Shown: positions 26,757-33,912 of the stretch, piece by piece
Layout: the number at the start of each line of letters is the position of its first letter
Numbering within the stretch: position 1 is the stretch's first letter
Assembly: GCA_002382665.1 (NCBI GenBank)
Contig: DFZA01000017.1
Coordinates: 1 to 48,376 of the forward strand
Source: Peptococcaceae bacterium UBA4068
GTDB taxonomy: Bacteria > Bacillota > Dehalobacteriia > UBA4068
DNA: 48,376 nucleotides
Direction of reading: 5' to 3'
The notes under the pieces: model-generated
Seen by the model: the letters and a program-made list of their open reading frames with translations, nothing else
The model's database searches: none
Told to the model about the DNA's origin: nothing
Made by a program: the position numbers and the translations under genes

Positions 26757-26820
26757 ACAGCCGATATTCCTATTGCCTTTATCCAAAGATAAAGAACAAT
26801 TTAAGGTAATATCGGCTGTT
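26757..26820. repeat. Long hairpin between the two structured elements
   Basis: ACAGCCGATATT (26757-26768) pairs with AATATCGGCTGT (26808-26819). The loop holds an inner stem CTTTATC/GATAAAG. No T-run follows on the plus strand. Confidence 0.6.
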
Positions 26821-26860
26821 ATTGACACCAAACTATCATTTCTGATAGTTGATGTCAATT
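26820..26860. repeat. Inverted repeat next to the long hairpin
   Basis: ATTGACACCAAACTATCA and TGATAGTTGATGTCAAT are inverted copies with one mismatch and one extra base. This could be an operator or the end of a small mobile element. Confidence 0.55.
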
Positions 26861-26911
26861 CTAATATAACTATTTTGTCGAAAAATATACGATAAAATTA
26901 TTGCCTTATTT

Positions 26912-27030
26912 TGCGAGCAGCCGGACTCCCTCTCGCACCTATCACAAAGGAGCGATTAACAAAGGAAGTCCGGCTGGTGCATTCGACATTCCGTTACGCC
27001 TATAACAGGGAGTGTCAATATTATTATATG
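26912..27030 (+). ncRNA. Structured element, copy 2 (candidate RNA)
   Basis: Second copy of the element at 26604-26726. The outer stem is longer (CAGCCGGACT/AGTCCGGCTG, 10 bp), with paired changes relative to copy 1. The inner CGC-CCT/AGG-GCG stem and the loop ATCACAA are preserved. It lies 140 bp upstream of the small membrane protein gene. Confidence 0.5.
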
Positions 27031-27168
27031 CACTAGCGGTCAAAAATGATCAAAGCAAAAATTGTAAATTTGGGAAGAGTTTATTTTCCAAATAAAGGTA
27101 AACATACTGTGGCGGCGAATCTTTTATTGCAAATTTGATATATTAAATTAAAAAAGGAGGCGCTTTTG

Positions 27169-27621
27169 ATGGACTACATTGAAAATATCGGCAAAAGGGA
27201 TAAATTGACTAAAATATTAGCTATTGGCGGCACGATAATATTATGGTTGCCGTTTGCTTTTATGATTATAACTTCAATTTTCGGATCGATTGCATCGGGA
27301 AGATTTCTTATGGACTATCTGATTCCCGCAGAGCTGTTTCCGGTGGTTATTGTCGGTGGATTGCTTTTACTTTGGGTTTCGATCAGGTCAAAATTAATGC
27401 GTAAATCGATTATCATTGATTTTATCGTGGCTGTAGCATCTTTTTTTGGCATCCAGGCTATCGCCGTTTTAAGCGGCCTCGCTTACAACCTGGCGGCGGT
27501 GGGTGGTTTTTACTGGGGGCTGATTATCGCAGTTCTGGTTCTTTATACTTTGGCGGCTTTGGGTCTGGCTATCGGTGGCATATTGCTGATCCGCAAGCTG
27601 CGCCAATCAGCGTGTCGATAA
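27169..27621 (+). CDS. Small membrane protein, four predicted helices, unknown function
   Basis: ATG 27169 follows AAAAAGGAGG with 8-nt spacing, giving 150 residues. Hydrophobic stretches are at about 18-40, 50-68, 80-108 and 115-142 (IIAVLVLYTLAALGLAIGGILLI). No catalytic or binding motif is visible. The last codons and the TAA lie in the end of a MITE-like element (TCAGCG at 27607), so the original C-terminus has been replaced by SACR. The duplicated structured element upstream may belong to its leader. No family recognised. Confidence 0.6.
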   Translation: MDYIENIGKRDKLTKILAIGGTIILWLPFAFMIITSIFGSIASGRFLMDYLIPAELFPVVIVGGLLLLWVSIRSKLMRKSIIIDFIVAVASFFGIQAIAVLSGLAYNLAAVGGFYWGLIIAVLVLYTLAALGLAIGGILLIRKLRQSACR

Positions 27622-27856
27622 ACTTCGCGATACTTTGTTGCGGCCATCACCGTCTCCTCGACGTATCTTTTATACGCCTGTGCCCGATACCCCGCGAAGC
27701 TTCTTCGCTTCGCTTAGCTCCGCGGGGACCCCTTGGGGCGTCGCCGGTTTCGAACGCGAAGCAGCGCAATAGCGCAGCAAGTGCATTAGCTGCGGTTTTA
27801 CCGCAAGGTAAAAGCCAGCTAGGTCGCCTGGTCTCGCTTGTTTCTCGGCCCGCTGA
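27607..27856 (-). mobile_element. MITE-like element, copy 2 (250 bp)
   Basis: Inverted relative to copy 1. Ends are TCAGCGTGTCGATAAAC (27607) and the complement of TCAGCGGGCCGAGAAAC (ending 27856); over about 26 bp they are imperfect inverted repeats. The interior holds one hairpin module (27788-27820) and a GC-rich part with inverted CCCCGCG/CGCGGGG arms (~27699-27728) that copy 1 lacks. An open frame across it (27612-27884) has no gene-like features. Confidence 0.7.
27788..27820 (-). repeat. 33-nt hairpin repeat, copy inside MITE-like element 2
   Basis: Reverse complement of the module at 1410-1442 with only a few changes; arms AGCTG/CAGCT and TTTTACC/GGTAAAA are intact. Confidence 0.8.
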
Positions 27857-27874
27857 ACACTTTTTGACAGTCTT

Positions 27875-27909
27875 AAACCTCTAAGAAATGAAAATTTTCT
27901 TAGAGGTTT
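27875..27909. terminator. Bidirectional terminator
   Basis: A perfect 14-bp stem (AAACCTCTAAGAAA/TTTCTTAGAGGTTT) with a short loop and a following T-run on the plus strand. Confidence 0.85.
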
Positions 27910-27971
27910 TTTATTTTGCATAGATGAGAGAAAATCAGAGATCAGGCTGTGGTTTAGCTGGTGAACAATAT

Positions 27972-28313
27972 TTATTGTTCGGCTGGGGATTTTGCGGCTA
28001 TCTTCATCCTGTAACTTAAGTGTTCCATCAATTCCGGGGGATTGCCAAAAGCCAAAATATATGTTTCTCCGTTTTGCATAGTCATATAGCAAGCGTTTTT
28101 GTTTCGCTTATACTTGTCTTTTTTAATGTTGGCGATTTGATTAATCTGAATTCTCAGTTCCTCTTTACCGCGGGTTAAAGCATAACCGACAAACCCTAAA
28201 AATAACGAGGTAAAGATGCTTTTTTTATAAAGGATAAGTTCTGATTTGGTAATTGCGATTCTTCCTGCAAAATGACTTCCGTCAGCATAATAAAACGTAA
28301 TAAAATCTTCCAT
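27972..28313 (-). CDS. PH/GRAM-like domain protein
   Basis: A 113-residue protein starts at ATG 28313 behind AAAGGAGAAAG. It shows a pleckstrin-like strand pattern: GRIAITKSELILYKKS, a short hydrophobic loop (IFTSLFLGFVGYALTRG), then INQIANIKKDKYKRNKNACYMTM and the C-terminal helix PPELMEHLSYRM. This is the usual layout of bacterial GRAM/PH-like proteins (residue pattern G.l.lT...l.f, I..I..v......l.i). Such domains bind lipids or proteins; no partner can be named. It is followed by the BspA-like gene on the same strand 90 bp upstream, but each seems separate. Confidence 0.55.
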   Translation of the reverse strand: MEDFITFYYADGSHFAGRIAITKSELILYKKSIFTSLFLGFVGYALTRGKEELRIQINQIANIKKDKYKRNKNACYMTMQNGETYILAFGNPPELMEHLSYRMKIAAKSPAEQ

Positions 28314-28405
28314 TTATAAACTTTCTCCTTTGATAATTAAGTCGTTTATAAATGTATATGACAAGTTTTTATATATATTCTGTTTCTACCGATTTAAAAT
28401 ATCAA

Positions 28406-30082
28406 TTAATTATTACTGTAAATATTTACTGTCTGCTGTTTGCTTAGCGGCAGCCTGGCAAACGCCTGCCGGTAAGCGCTCGCGGCAGCGGCGGGTACTG
28501 CTGCGTTAATATGGAAAACCGCGTTATCATGGTAGATAAAAGAGGGAGGTGTGGCTCCTGCAAACCGCACAAAACCGACATCTTCGTTATTGGTGTAATA
28601 GCTAAAAATTCTTGTATCTACACTGGTCGCCGCTGCGGGGATAACCAGTTCCATATTTTCCTGGAAATTAATCAGATTGATATTGCCGATCTCTTTTGTT
28701 GCTTTCGGCAACAGTATTTGTTGCGCCGAGGCGTCAAGTATCATCATTAGTATGGTATTTGTGCCTTTTTCATAGACAACATTGCCTTTTTGTTCAAAGA
28801 CCGCATTGCCTTTGGCAAAGGTCAGCTTAACCGACGAGTCGTTGTCATATAGGCCAAAGGCGTTCCTGCCGATTGAGGTAACGGAGGCGGGAATGGTTAC
28901 CGAAGCCGCCGCTGTCCGGTCAAAGGCTCGTTCGCCTATGGTTTGCAGCGCAGCGGGCAACTTCAGTTTGGCTAGTTTACGGTCGTTGCAAAAGGCTTGG
29001 TTGCCGATCGACTTGATCGTAGCGGCCAGATGGACCCTTTTCAGTTTCTCGCAAGAGTAAAAAGCGCTCTTACCGATTGCTGTCGTGCCTTTGGTTGTCA
29101 AAACAAAAGTCAGCGAGGGGCATTTGTAAAAGGTGTAATCAGGTATTTTTTTGATATTGTGCGAGCTGGCAACAAAGTAGACGTCAGAGTAGGCAAAAGC
29201 ATATTTTCTCAGCGATGTTACGCTGGAAGGTATGTAAAACAGTTTCGGCACATCAAAGGCGCGGATCAGTTGGCTGCCTTTTTTGTTATAGAGTACGCCA
29301 TGGGAGATTTTAAAATATTTATTGCCTTGCGCCAGCTTTAGTTTCATCTTATAAAAAGCGCCGTCACCGATTGATTTGACGCCTTTAGGTATGGTGAAAG
29401 TACCGCTACAGCCGTCAAAGGCAAAATCGCCGATCGAGGTAGTGCCCTGCGGCAGCTTAATGCCTTTGGGGGCGTTAGCCAGCGCATAATCGCCGACTGC
29501 CAATTGGTCGGCATTGATAGTAATCTTGGTCATCATGGCATAGGCAAAAGCGCCTTTTTCCAGTGTTACTTTATGGGCGGTGACTCTCAAAGTGCGCTTA
29601 TCAAAGAAGACGCCGGAAATGTGACTGATCGCATATTTGCCGATGGTGATCTCGTCGCTATTAATAGTTACTTTTTGCAGATTGTTGATACCGTAAAAGG
29701 CGTAGTCAGCGATTTTGGTCACCGAGTCAGGGATAGTGATGCTGCTAAACTGCTTATCGGAGAATGAACCTATATAATAGGTGAAGTAACTGTCGGTATC
29801 GGCGTCTGGTTCGCTGATCTTTTGATATGAACCGCCGACTTGCGTGACTCTGTAGGTCACACCCAGGTAAGTTACTGTGGCGGGTACCGCAAAATCGCCG
29901 CTGGTTTGCGTGGTTTTAATTAACGCTACGTTTTTTGCCGCCTGCGAAATAACCTGGTAAGTGTTGGCATTTATCGTGAAGACGGCGGGCGCGGCGGAGG
30001 CAGGCATAGCCGTTTCAGCAAAGCAAAACATAATTACCGCGGCACACAGCAGATATTTGATTTTTGCTGACAACGGTTGCAT
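28406..30082 (-). CDS. Secreted BspA-type leucine-rich-repeat protein
   Basis: The 558-residue protein has a signal peptide (residues 1-30, ending PASAAP). From residue ~110 it consists of ~23-residue LRR_5 units of BspA type, recognisable by repeated FxxITIPDSVTKIADYAFYGxxxLQKV and SIGDGAFYKM. At least ten units are visible, some imperfect. BspA-like proteins are surface adhesins that bind host matrix or other bacteria. No SLH, LPXTG or other anchor is present at the C-terminus, so it is likely released or held by another protein. The start ATG follows AAGGAGG. The next gene upstream is panE, 70 bp away on the same strand. Confidence 0.85.
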   Translation of the reverse strand: MQPLSAKIKYLLCAAVIMFCFAETAMPASAAPAVFTINANTYQVISQAAKNVALIKTTQTSGDFAVPATVTYLGVTYRVTQVGGSYQKISEPDADTDSYFTYYIGSFSDKQFSSITIPDSVTKIADYAFYGINNLQKVTINSDEITIGKYAISHISGVFFDKRTLRVTAHKVTLEKGAFAYAMMTKITINADQLAVGDYALANAPKGIKLPQGTTSIGDFAFDGCSGTFTIPKGVKSIGDGAFYKMKLKLAQGNKYFKISHGVLYNKKGSQLIRAFDVPKLFYIPSSVTSLRKYAFAYSDVYFVASSHNIKKIPDYTFYKCPSLTFVLTTKGTTAIGKSAFYSCEKLKRVHLAATIKSIGNQAFCNDRKLAKLKLPAALQTIGERAFDRTAAASVTIPASVTSIGRNAFGLYDNDSSVKLTFAKGNAVFEQKGNVVYEKGTNTILMMILDASAQQILLPKATKEIGNINLINFQENMELVIPAAATSVDTRIFSYYTNNEDVGFVRFAGATPPSFIYHDNAVFHINAAVPAAAASAYRQAFARLPLSKQQTVNIYSNN

Positions 30083-30152
30083 TGGGCAGTCCTCCTTGCC
30101 GGATGTTTACAAATCAGATGACGCCTGCGGACATCGTTTTGTTTCAATGCGG

Positions 30153-31103
30153 TTAAAAGTCGGCCTCAATGGCTTTGATCATGCGGTAAAGCATTTCGTT
30201 ATAAGGTACGGGTATCTGATATGCGGCGGCTTCGGAAAGAATGTAGCCGGTCAGCGTATCAATTTCCGTCTTCCGGCGCTTTTCGATGTCCTGCAGAGTG
30301 GAGGAACGGTGGTGGTAAGTATCGGGCAGCGCTTTGCCGTAGAAAGCGCAGCGGTACTGTTCGGGCGTATCCCAGAAGGTGGACTGTCCGCCAGCCTTCA
30401 TCACCGCGTAGATTTCGTCGATCAGCTTGTCCATGATCGCCACGGTATAGGGGTTATCGCCGAGCTTGCCGTAATTGACCTGCAGTATTGCACCGAGGGG
30501 ATTAAGGGTGCAGCTATAGAGCATTTTGGCCCAAAGAACCTTGGAAATTTCATCGGAGGTCAGGCAGGGCAGACCGGCATCGTTGATGGCTGCGGCTAAC
30601 GGTTCAAGTTCTTTGACGTCGCAGCCGAATAACGAGCCGAGCAGCAGCGGCGAAGTATGGACTGTAATTTCGCTGCGGTTGGGCGCGTTGCGTTTGAAGC
30701 CGGTGATGATCCGCGCCGAATAGATTTGCTGTTCGGGGAAATACTGACGATAGGGGCTGTCATTGCCGAGGCCGTTTTGCATAATCACTATCTTGCCGTT
30801 ATCTTTGAGAATATCGCGACGGCTGGCCAACGAGTCTGCAATTTGCTGATTGGAGAGCGTCTTGACGCAAATCAATACGAAGTCGTAAGTATCGGACGGC
30901 AAATCCGCGAAATCGCCGTAGGCGGTTACGGTGGCGGCCTCGATATTGATATTGCCAAAAAGGCCGCTCATATGCACGCCGTCTGCGTCGATAGCAGCTT
31001 TGGTAGCAGGCGTAGCCAAAAAATCAACGTTGTGCCCCGATTTTATCAAACAGGCGCCGATAGCGTTGCCCAGCGCGCCTGCACCGATTACCAGAGTTTT
31101 CAT
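30153..31103 (-). CDS. panE: Ketopantoate reductase family protein (PanE/ApbA)
   Basis: 316 residues. The N-terminal Rossmann fold has the nucleotide motif GAGALG at residues 7-12. Family marks include LICVKTLSN (conserved Lys after the fold) and the MQNGLGN motif. The C-terminal helical domain contains KVLWAKMLYSCTLNPLGAI and ends in a run of helices. Ketopantoate reductase uses NADPH to reduce 2-dehydropantoate to pantoate for coenzyme A synthesis. The family also includes other 2-oxoacid or diketone reductases, and no other panBCD gene is nearby, so the exact substrate is not certain. Start ATG 31103 lies behind AGAGG. The DUF1847 gene lies 36 bp upstream on the same strand, so they may be cotranscribed. 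Confidence 0.8.
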   Translation of the reverse strand: MKTLVIGAGALGNAIGACLIKSGHNVDFLATPATKAAIDADGVHMSGLFGNINIEAATVTAYGDFADLPSDTYDFVLICVKTLSNQQIADSLASRRDILKDNGKIVIMQNGLGNDSPYRQYFPEQQIYSARIITGFKRNAPNRSEITVHTSPLLLGSLFGCDVKELEPLAAAINDAGLPCLTSDEISKVLWAKMLYSCTLNPLGAILQVNYGKLGDNPYTVAIMDKLIDEIYAVMKAGGQSTFWDTPEQYRCAFYGKALPDTYHHRSSTLQDIEKRRKTEIDTLTGYILSEAAAYQIPVPYNEMLYRMIKAIEADF

Positions 31104-31139
31104 TTAAAAAGACCTCTTTTTTTAGTTAGTGTTCAATTA

Positions 31140-31790
31140 TTATAATCTGTTTTTCAGATACCTGGCTGCGGCCGGCGAAAGAGCGGCAATCGGATTGTGA
31201 CAGAGTATTTTATCTTTGGCGGCCAATACAGTGACCGGGGCCTGGGAATGTTGGAAAAACAGTGAGTCGTGACCGACACAAAGGCCGAGCACGATATTAA
31301 ATTCGGTGTTATCCTCAGCCAGCAGCCGCGCCTGGCCGATCGGGTCGCAGATGCCTTCAAAACCGCTTTCTTTTACGGTTTGCTGCAACGTTAAACCTAA
31401 TTGTTGTTTATCGATACCGCTGCTTTTACAGATTACCGAAGAGACAATAAAGCCTTTGCTACGCAGATAATCGGCGCAGACCTTGGCTTCGGCGGACAGT
31501 CCGATGCAAAAAGCCAGCCCCAATTTATGGTAGCCCATGTGTTTGGCAAATTCAACGGTTTCCCTGAGGCGGGGCCAGTGATAATAACCTTCTTTCTCTA
31601 CCTGCATTGAGGTAAAATAGAAATCATGGTAAGCGGGCGAGCAGTATTCGTCGATAGTATTTTGATGTATTTCTTGATTTTTCATAGGGCAGTTGGCAGG
31701 CAAATGTTCTCTTGATTCGCTGTGGCAGCAGTGTCGGGCGCAATCTGCACATGAATATTTAGCCGCTAAAACTGTATCTTTTTCAGACAT
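31140..31790 (-). CDS. DUF1847 cysteine-rich metal-binding protein
   Basis: A 216-residue protein with an N-terminal Cys/His cluster (YSCADCARHCCHSE, then NCPMK) typical of DUF1847. The central Rossmann-like part contains RLRETVEFAKHMGYHKLGLAFCIGLSAEAK and ends with GLCVGHDSLFFQHSQAPVTVLAAKDKILCHNP, where conserved Cys and His residues probably bind metal or an Fe-S cluster. These proteins are common in anaerobes and have no proven function. The start ATG 31790 is behind GAGGAGGT. It is the first gene of a likely minus-strand unit with panE. Confidence 0.8.
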   Translation of the reverse strand: MSEKDTVLAAKYSCADCARHCCHSESREHLPANCPMKNQEIHQNTIDEYCSPAYHDFYFTSMQVEKEGYYHWPRLRETVEFAKHMGYHKLGLAFCIGLSAEAKVCADYLRSKGFIVSSVICKSSGIDKQQLGLTLQQTVKESGFEGICDPIGQARLLAEDNTEFNIVLGLCVGHDSLFFQHSQAPVTVLAAKDKILCHNPIAALSPAAARYLKNRL

Positions 31791-31833
31791 TTAATCTACC
31801 TCCTCTGATAAAACCGTACTATATCGGCTATCC

Positions 31834-31920
31834 CAGATATTGCTTGCTTTTACCTAGCGGTAAAACCTTTAGCTTAAATAGGCGCTCAGTCACGAAATCA
31901 AAGATTTCGGCCTGTGCAGC
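31834..31920 (-). repeat. ~88-bp dispersed repeat, copy B, with 33-nt hairpin
   Basis: Reverse-complement partner of 1094-1181. The 33-nt hairpin variant is at 31842-31874 and the CGAAATC/GATTTCG hairpin at 31893-31909. It lies in the spacer between the DUF1847 gene and the tungstate operon. Confidence 0.65.
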
Positions 31921-32013
31921 TATTCTGTCTTACGCTGGCTTTATCGTAACATGATTATACTACTAAAGCAAGATTATTAATGAAATAGTATAGTTTATCA
32001 TGTCGATGTTTAG

Positions 32014-32042
32014 TTGACTAAGGACTATATACTATTTATAAT
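32014..32042 (+). promoter_or_regulatory. Sigma-A promoter of the tungstate operon
   Basis: TTGACT (32014-32019), 17-bp spacer, TATAAT (32037-32042). The expected start near 32049 lies just before the riboswitch. Confidence 0.8.
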
Positions 32043-32057
32043 TTAAGAGAATTATAA

Positions 32058-32151
32058 GCGTGAAGTTATTTTGCCTTCAAATATTATTTGGTGGCGGATA
32101 ACCGTTAGGATTGCGCCGGAAACAGCGCCGTCTCCCGTATGGATAAACGCT
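32058..32151 (+). promoter_or_regulatory. Moco/Tuco-type riboswitch (molybdenum/tungsten cofactor RNA motif)
   Basis: AGCGT (32058) pairs with ACGCT (ends 32151), closing a ~94-nt domain. Its 3' part reads GATTGCGCC, then GTCTCCCGTATGGATAAACG. This matches, from memory, the conserved GATTGCC and CCTCCCGTAT-GGAAA parts of the Moco RNA motif before moaA in E. coli. The inner hairpins are short (CGGATAACCG and GCGCC/GGCGC), as in the compact variant proposed to sense the tungsten cofactor. It lies directly between a promoter and a terminator and in front of a tungstate transporter, which is the known context for the class. The ligand is inferred. Confidence 0.75.
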
Positions 32152-32165
32152 AATTTTGAATTATT

Positions 32166-32197
32166 AAGGGCGTTTTCTGCTGGGAAAACGTCTTTTA
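32166..32197 (+). terminator. Terminator of the riboswitch (attenuator)
   Basis: A 12-bp stem with two G-T pairs (AAGGGCGTTTTC with GAAAACGTCTTT) and a 6-nt loop ends in a T-rich tail. It sits 14 nt after the riboswitch and 60 nt before tupA, so ligand binding probably favours termination. Confidence 0.75.
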
Positions 32198-32258
32198 TTG
32201 TGCGTTATCGGCTTTTTAGCCGTAAAAATATATGCAAAATGTAAAAGGGGGATAATTC

Positions 32259-33128
32259 ATGAAAATCAAAAAAAACTGGTTGTTGCTTTTGGTCGTTTTA
32301 ATGGCCGTGGCGCTGGTGTTTACCGCCTGTGCTTCTTCTGAAAAGCCAGAGGATACCGAAGTTGCCACTCCGGAAAATCCGGTGATTCGCCTTTCGACCA
32401 CTACCTCTGTCAACGACTCTGGACTGCTTTCGTATCTGCAGCCCTATTTCGAAGAGGATACCGGCTATACGCTGGAGATCACCTCTAACGGTACCGGCGC
32501 TGCCATTGCTCTTGGCCAGTCGGGCGATGCCGATTGCCTGCTCGTACATGCCAAAGCAGCCGAAGAAGAATTCATCAATGCCGGTTACGGCGTGGAAAGA
32601 ATTCCCTTCATGTATAACTATTTTGTAATCGTCGGCCCTGAATCTGATCCGGCCGGAGTTGCCGACTGCGCTACCGCAGCCGAAGCTTTCGAGGCGATTG
32701 CCAACAAAGGTTCCGAATTTGTTTCGCGCGGCGATGATAGCGGCACCCATAAGGCCGAATTAAAGATCTGGACTTCTGTCAATATTGATCCTACCGGCAA
32801 AACCTGGTATGTTTCCTCCGGCAGCGGCATGGGCGCAACTTTGAATCAGGCCAGCGAGAGATTGGCATACTGCCTCACCGATAAGGCTACTTATCTTGCC
32901 AATTCTGCCAACCTCGACCTGAAGATATTGCTTGCGGAAAGCGAAGACATGAAGAACACCTATTCGATGATTGCTGTCAATCCCGACAAATGGCCGGACA
33001 CCAATATTGATGGCTCCAACGCCTTTATTGAGTGGATGACTGGCGACAAAGCAACCGATCTGATCGCCGAATTCGGCGTTAAGGAATACAGTGAGCCGCT
33101 GTTCTTTGTCATCGACAATCAGAAGTAG
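32259..33128 (+). CDS. tupA: Tungstate ABC transporter, substrate-binding lipoprotein TupA
   Basis: 289 residues behind AAAGGGGG. Signal peptide with lipobox FTAC, modified Cys24. The mature part carries the TupA motif TTTS (residues 47-50) followed by VNDSGLL, SNGTGAAI, and SRGDDSGTH, the loops that bind the oxyanion; the Arg in SRGD is the conserved tungstate ligand of the family. TupA binds tungstate in the membrane-external space with high affinity and hands it to TupBC. It is the first gene of a riboswitch-controlled operon. A stem-loop between tupA and tupB would let the binding protein be made in excess. Specificity for tungstate over molybdate is inferred from the TupA-type motif. Confidence 0.92.
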   Translation: MKIKKNWLLLLVVLMAVALVFTACASSEKPEDTEVATPENPVIRLSTTTSVNDSGLLSYLQPYFEEDTGYTLEITSNGTGAAIALGQSGDADCLLVHAKAAEEEFINAGYGVERIPFMYNYFVIVGPESDPAGVADCATAAEAFEAIANKGSEFVSRGDDSGTHKAELKIWTSVNIDPTGKTWYVSSGSGMGATLNQASERLAYCLTDKATYLANSANLDLKILLAESEDMKNTYSMIAVNPDKWPDTNIDGSNAFIEWMTGDKATDLIAEFGVKEYSEPLFFVIDNQK

Positions 33129-33162
33129 ATTGAACGCTTATTGATTGGTTTAGCTTAACTTG

Positions 33163-33210
33163 AAATATGCCGCGGTTCCGTGATATAATCACTTGGCTGC
33201 GGCATATTTT
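33163..33210 (+). terminator. Intra-operon hairpin between tupA and tupB
   Basis: AAATATGCCGC (33163-33173) pairs with GCGGCATATTT (33199-33209), 11 bp, followed by one further T. It probably ends a part of the transcripts or protects the tupA message. It also argues against any tupB start before 33210. Confidence 0.7.
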
Positions 33211-33228
33211 GCGGTAATCAGAGGTTTT

Positions 33229-33912
33229 ATGGAGTACTTTGTCGACGCTATAAAAATGCTTTTGGGTAATAACAGCGAATTGCGCGACATTGTGGCGGTG
33301 ACGCTACAGATGTCATTTTTCTCTACAACAATTTCGATGTTGATCGGTATGCCTTTGGGCGTTCTGATCGGCAGCCGCCATTTTGTCGGTAAGAGATATC
33401 TGGTGCGCGTGATTCATACTCTGATGGGCTTGCCGCCGGTGGTGGCAGGCCTGATCGTGTTTTTACTGCTTTCACGCAGCGGCCCTTTCGGCGAATTTCA
33501 ACTATTGTTCTCCGTACCCGCGATGGTGATTGCCCAGGTGGTGCTGATTACGCCGATCATTATGGGCCTGACGGCCTCCATTACCTCGGTGCGCGCCAAC
33601 TCGTTACTGGAGACCAGCCGTGGCATTGGCATTCCCCGCCGCAAGGAAATCGGCTTGCTGCTTTACGAAGCGCGTATACAACTAATAGCGGTAATGATGA
33701 CAGGTTTTGGCCGCGCTATCTCGGAAGTCGGCGCGGTGCAGATCGTCGGCGGCAACGTCCAATTTAAAACACGCGTTATGACCACCGCGATCATGCTCGA
33801 AACCAATAAAGGCAATTTTGAACTGGCGGTGGCATTGGGGATAGTATTACTATTGATCTCGTTGATAATCAATTCGTTTGCCCAACGCTTGCAGGAGGAA
33901 CGAAATGACTGA
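33229..33912 (+). CDS. tupB: Tungstate ABC transporter permease TupB
   Basis: From ATG 33229 (behind AGAGGT) the protein has 227 residues and five to six membrane helices. It shows the MetI-type permease fold (VTLQMSFFSTTISMLIGMPLGVLIG at the start) and the EAA-like loop that contacts the ATPase (LETSRGIGIPRRKEIGLLLYEARIQL, then GFGRAISEVGAVQIVGG). The hydrophobic helix VVAGLIVFLLLSRSGPFG follows the GLPP motif seen in tungstate/molybdate permeases. Open frame extends upstream to 33193 but enters the hairpin. It ends overlapping tupC by 8 bp, so both are made in a fixed ratio. Confidence 0.92.
   Translation: MEYFVDAIKMLLGNNSELRDIVAVTLQMSFFSTTISMLIGMPLGVLIGSRHFVGKRYLVRVIHTLMGLPPVVAGLIVFLLLSRSGPFGEFQLLFSVPAMVIAQVVLITPIIMGLTASITSVRANSLLETSRGIGIPRRKEIGLLLYEARIQLIAVMMTGFGRAISEVGAVQIVGGNVQFKTRVMTTAIMLETNKGNFELAVALGIVLLLISLIINSFAQRLQEERND

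Noticed and set aside
26604..27030. CRISPR or integron attC-type interpretation of the two similar elements
   Set aside because: There are only two copies 308 bp apart, no regular spacers, and no attC core (GTTRRRY/RYYYAAC) arrangement.
27612..27884. 90-codon open frame across the second MITE-like element
   Set aside because: It is entirely made of the repeat and overlaps the end of the preceding gene; composition (Arg/Ser/Pro/Leu) is that of random GC-rich DNA.
33193..33228. Upstream start for the TupB permease
   Set aside because: It lies inside the tupA-tupB stem-loop and lacks a ribosome binding site; ATG 33229 has one.
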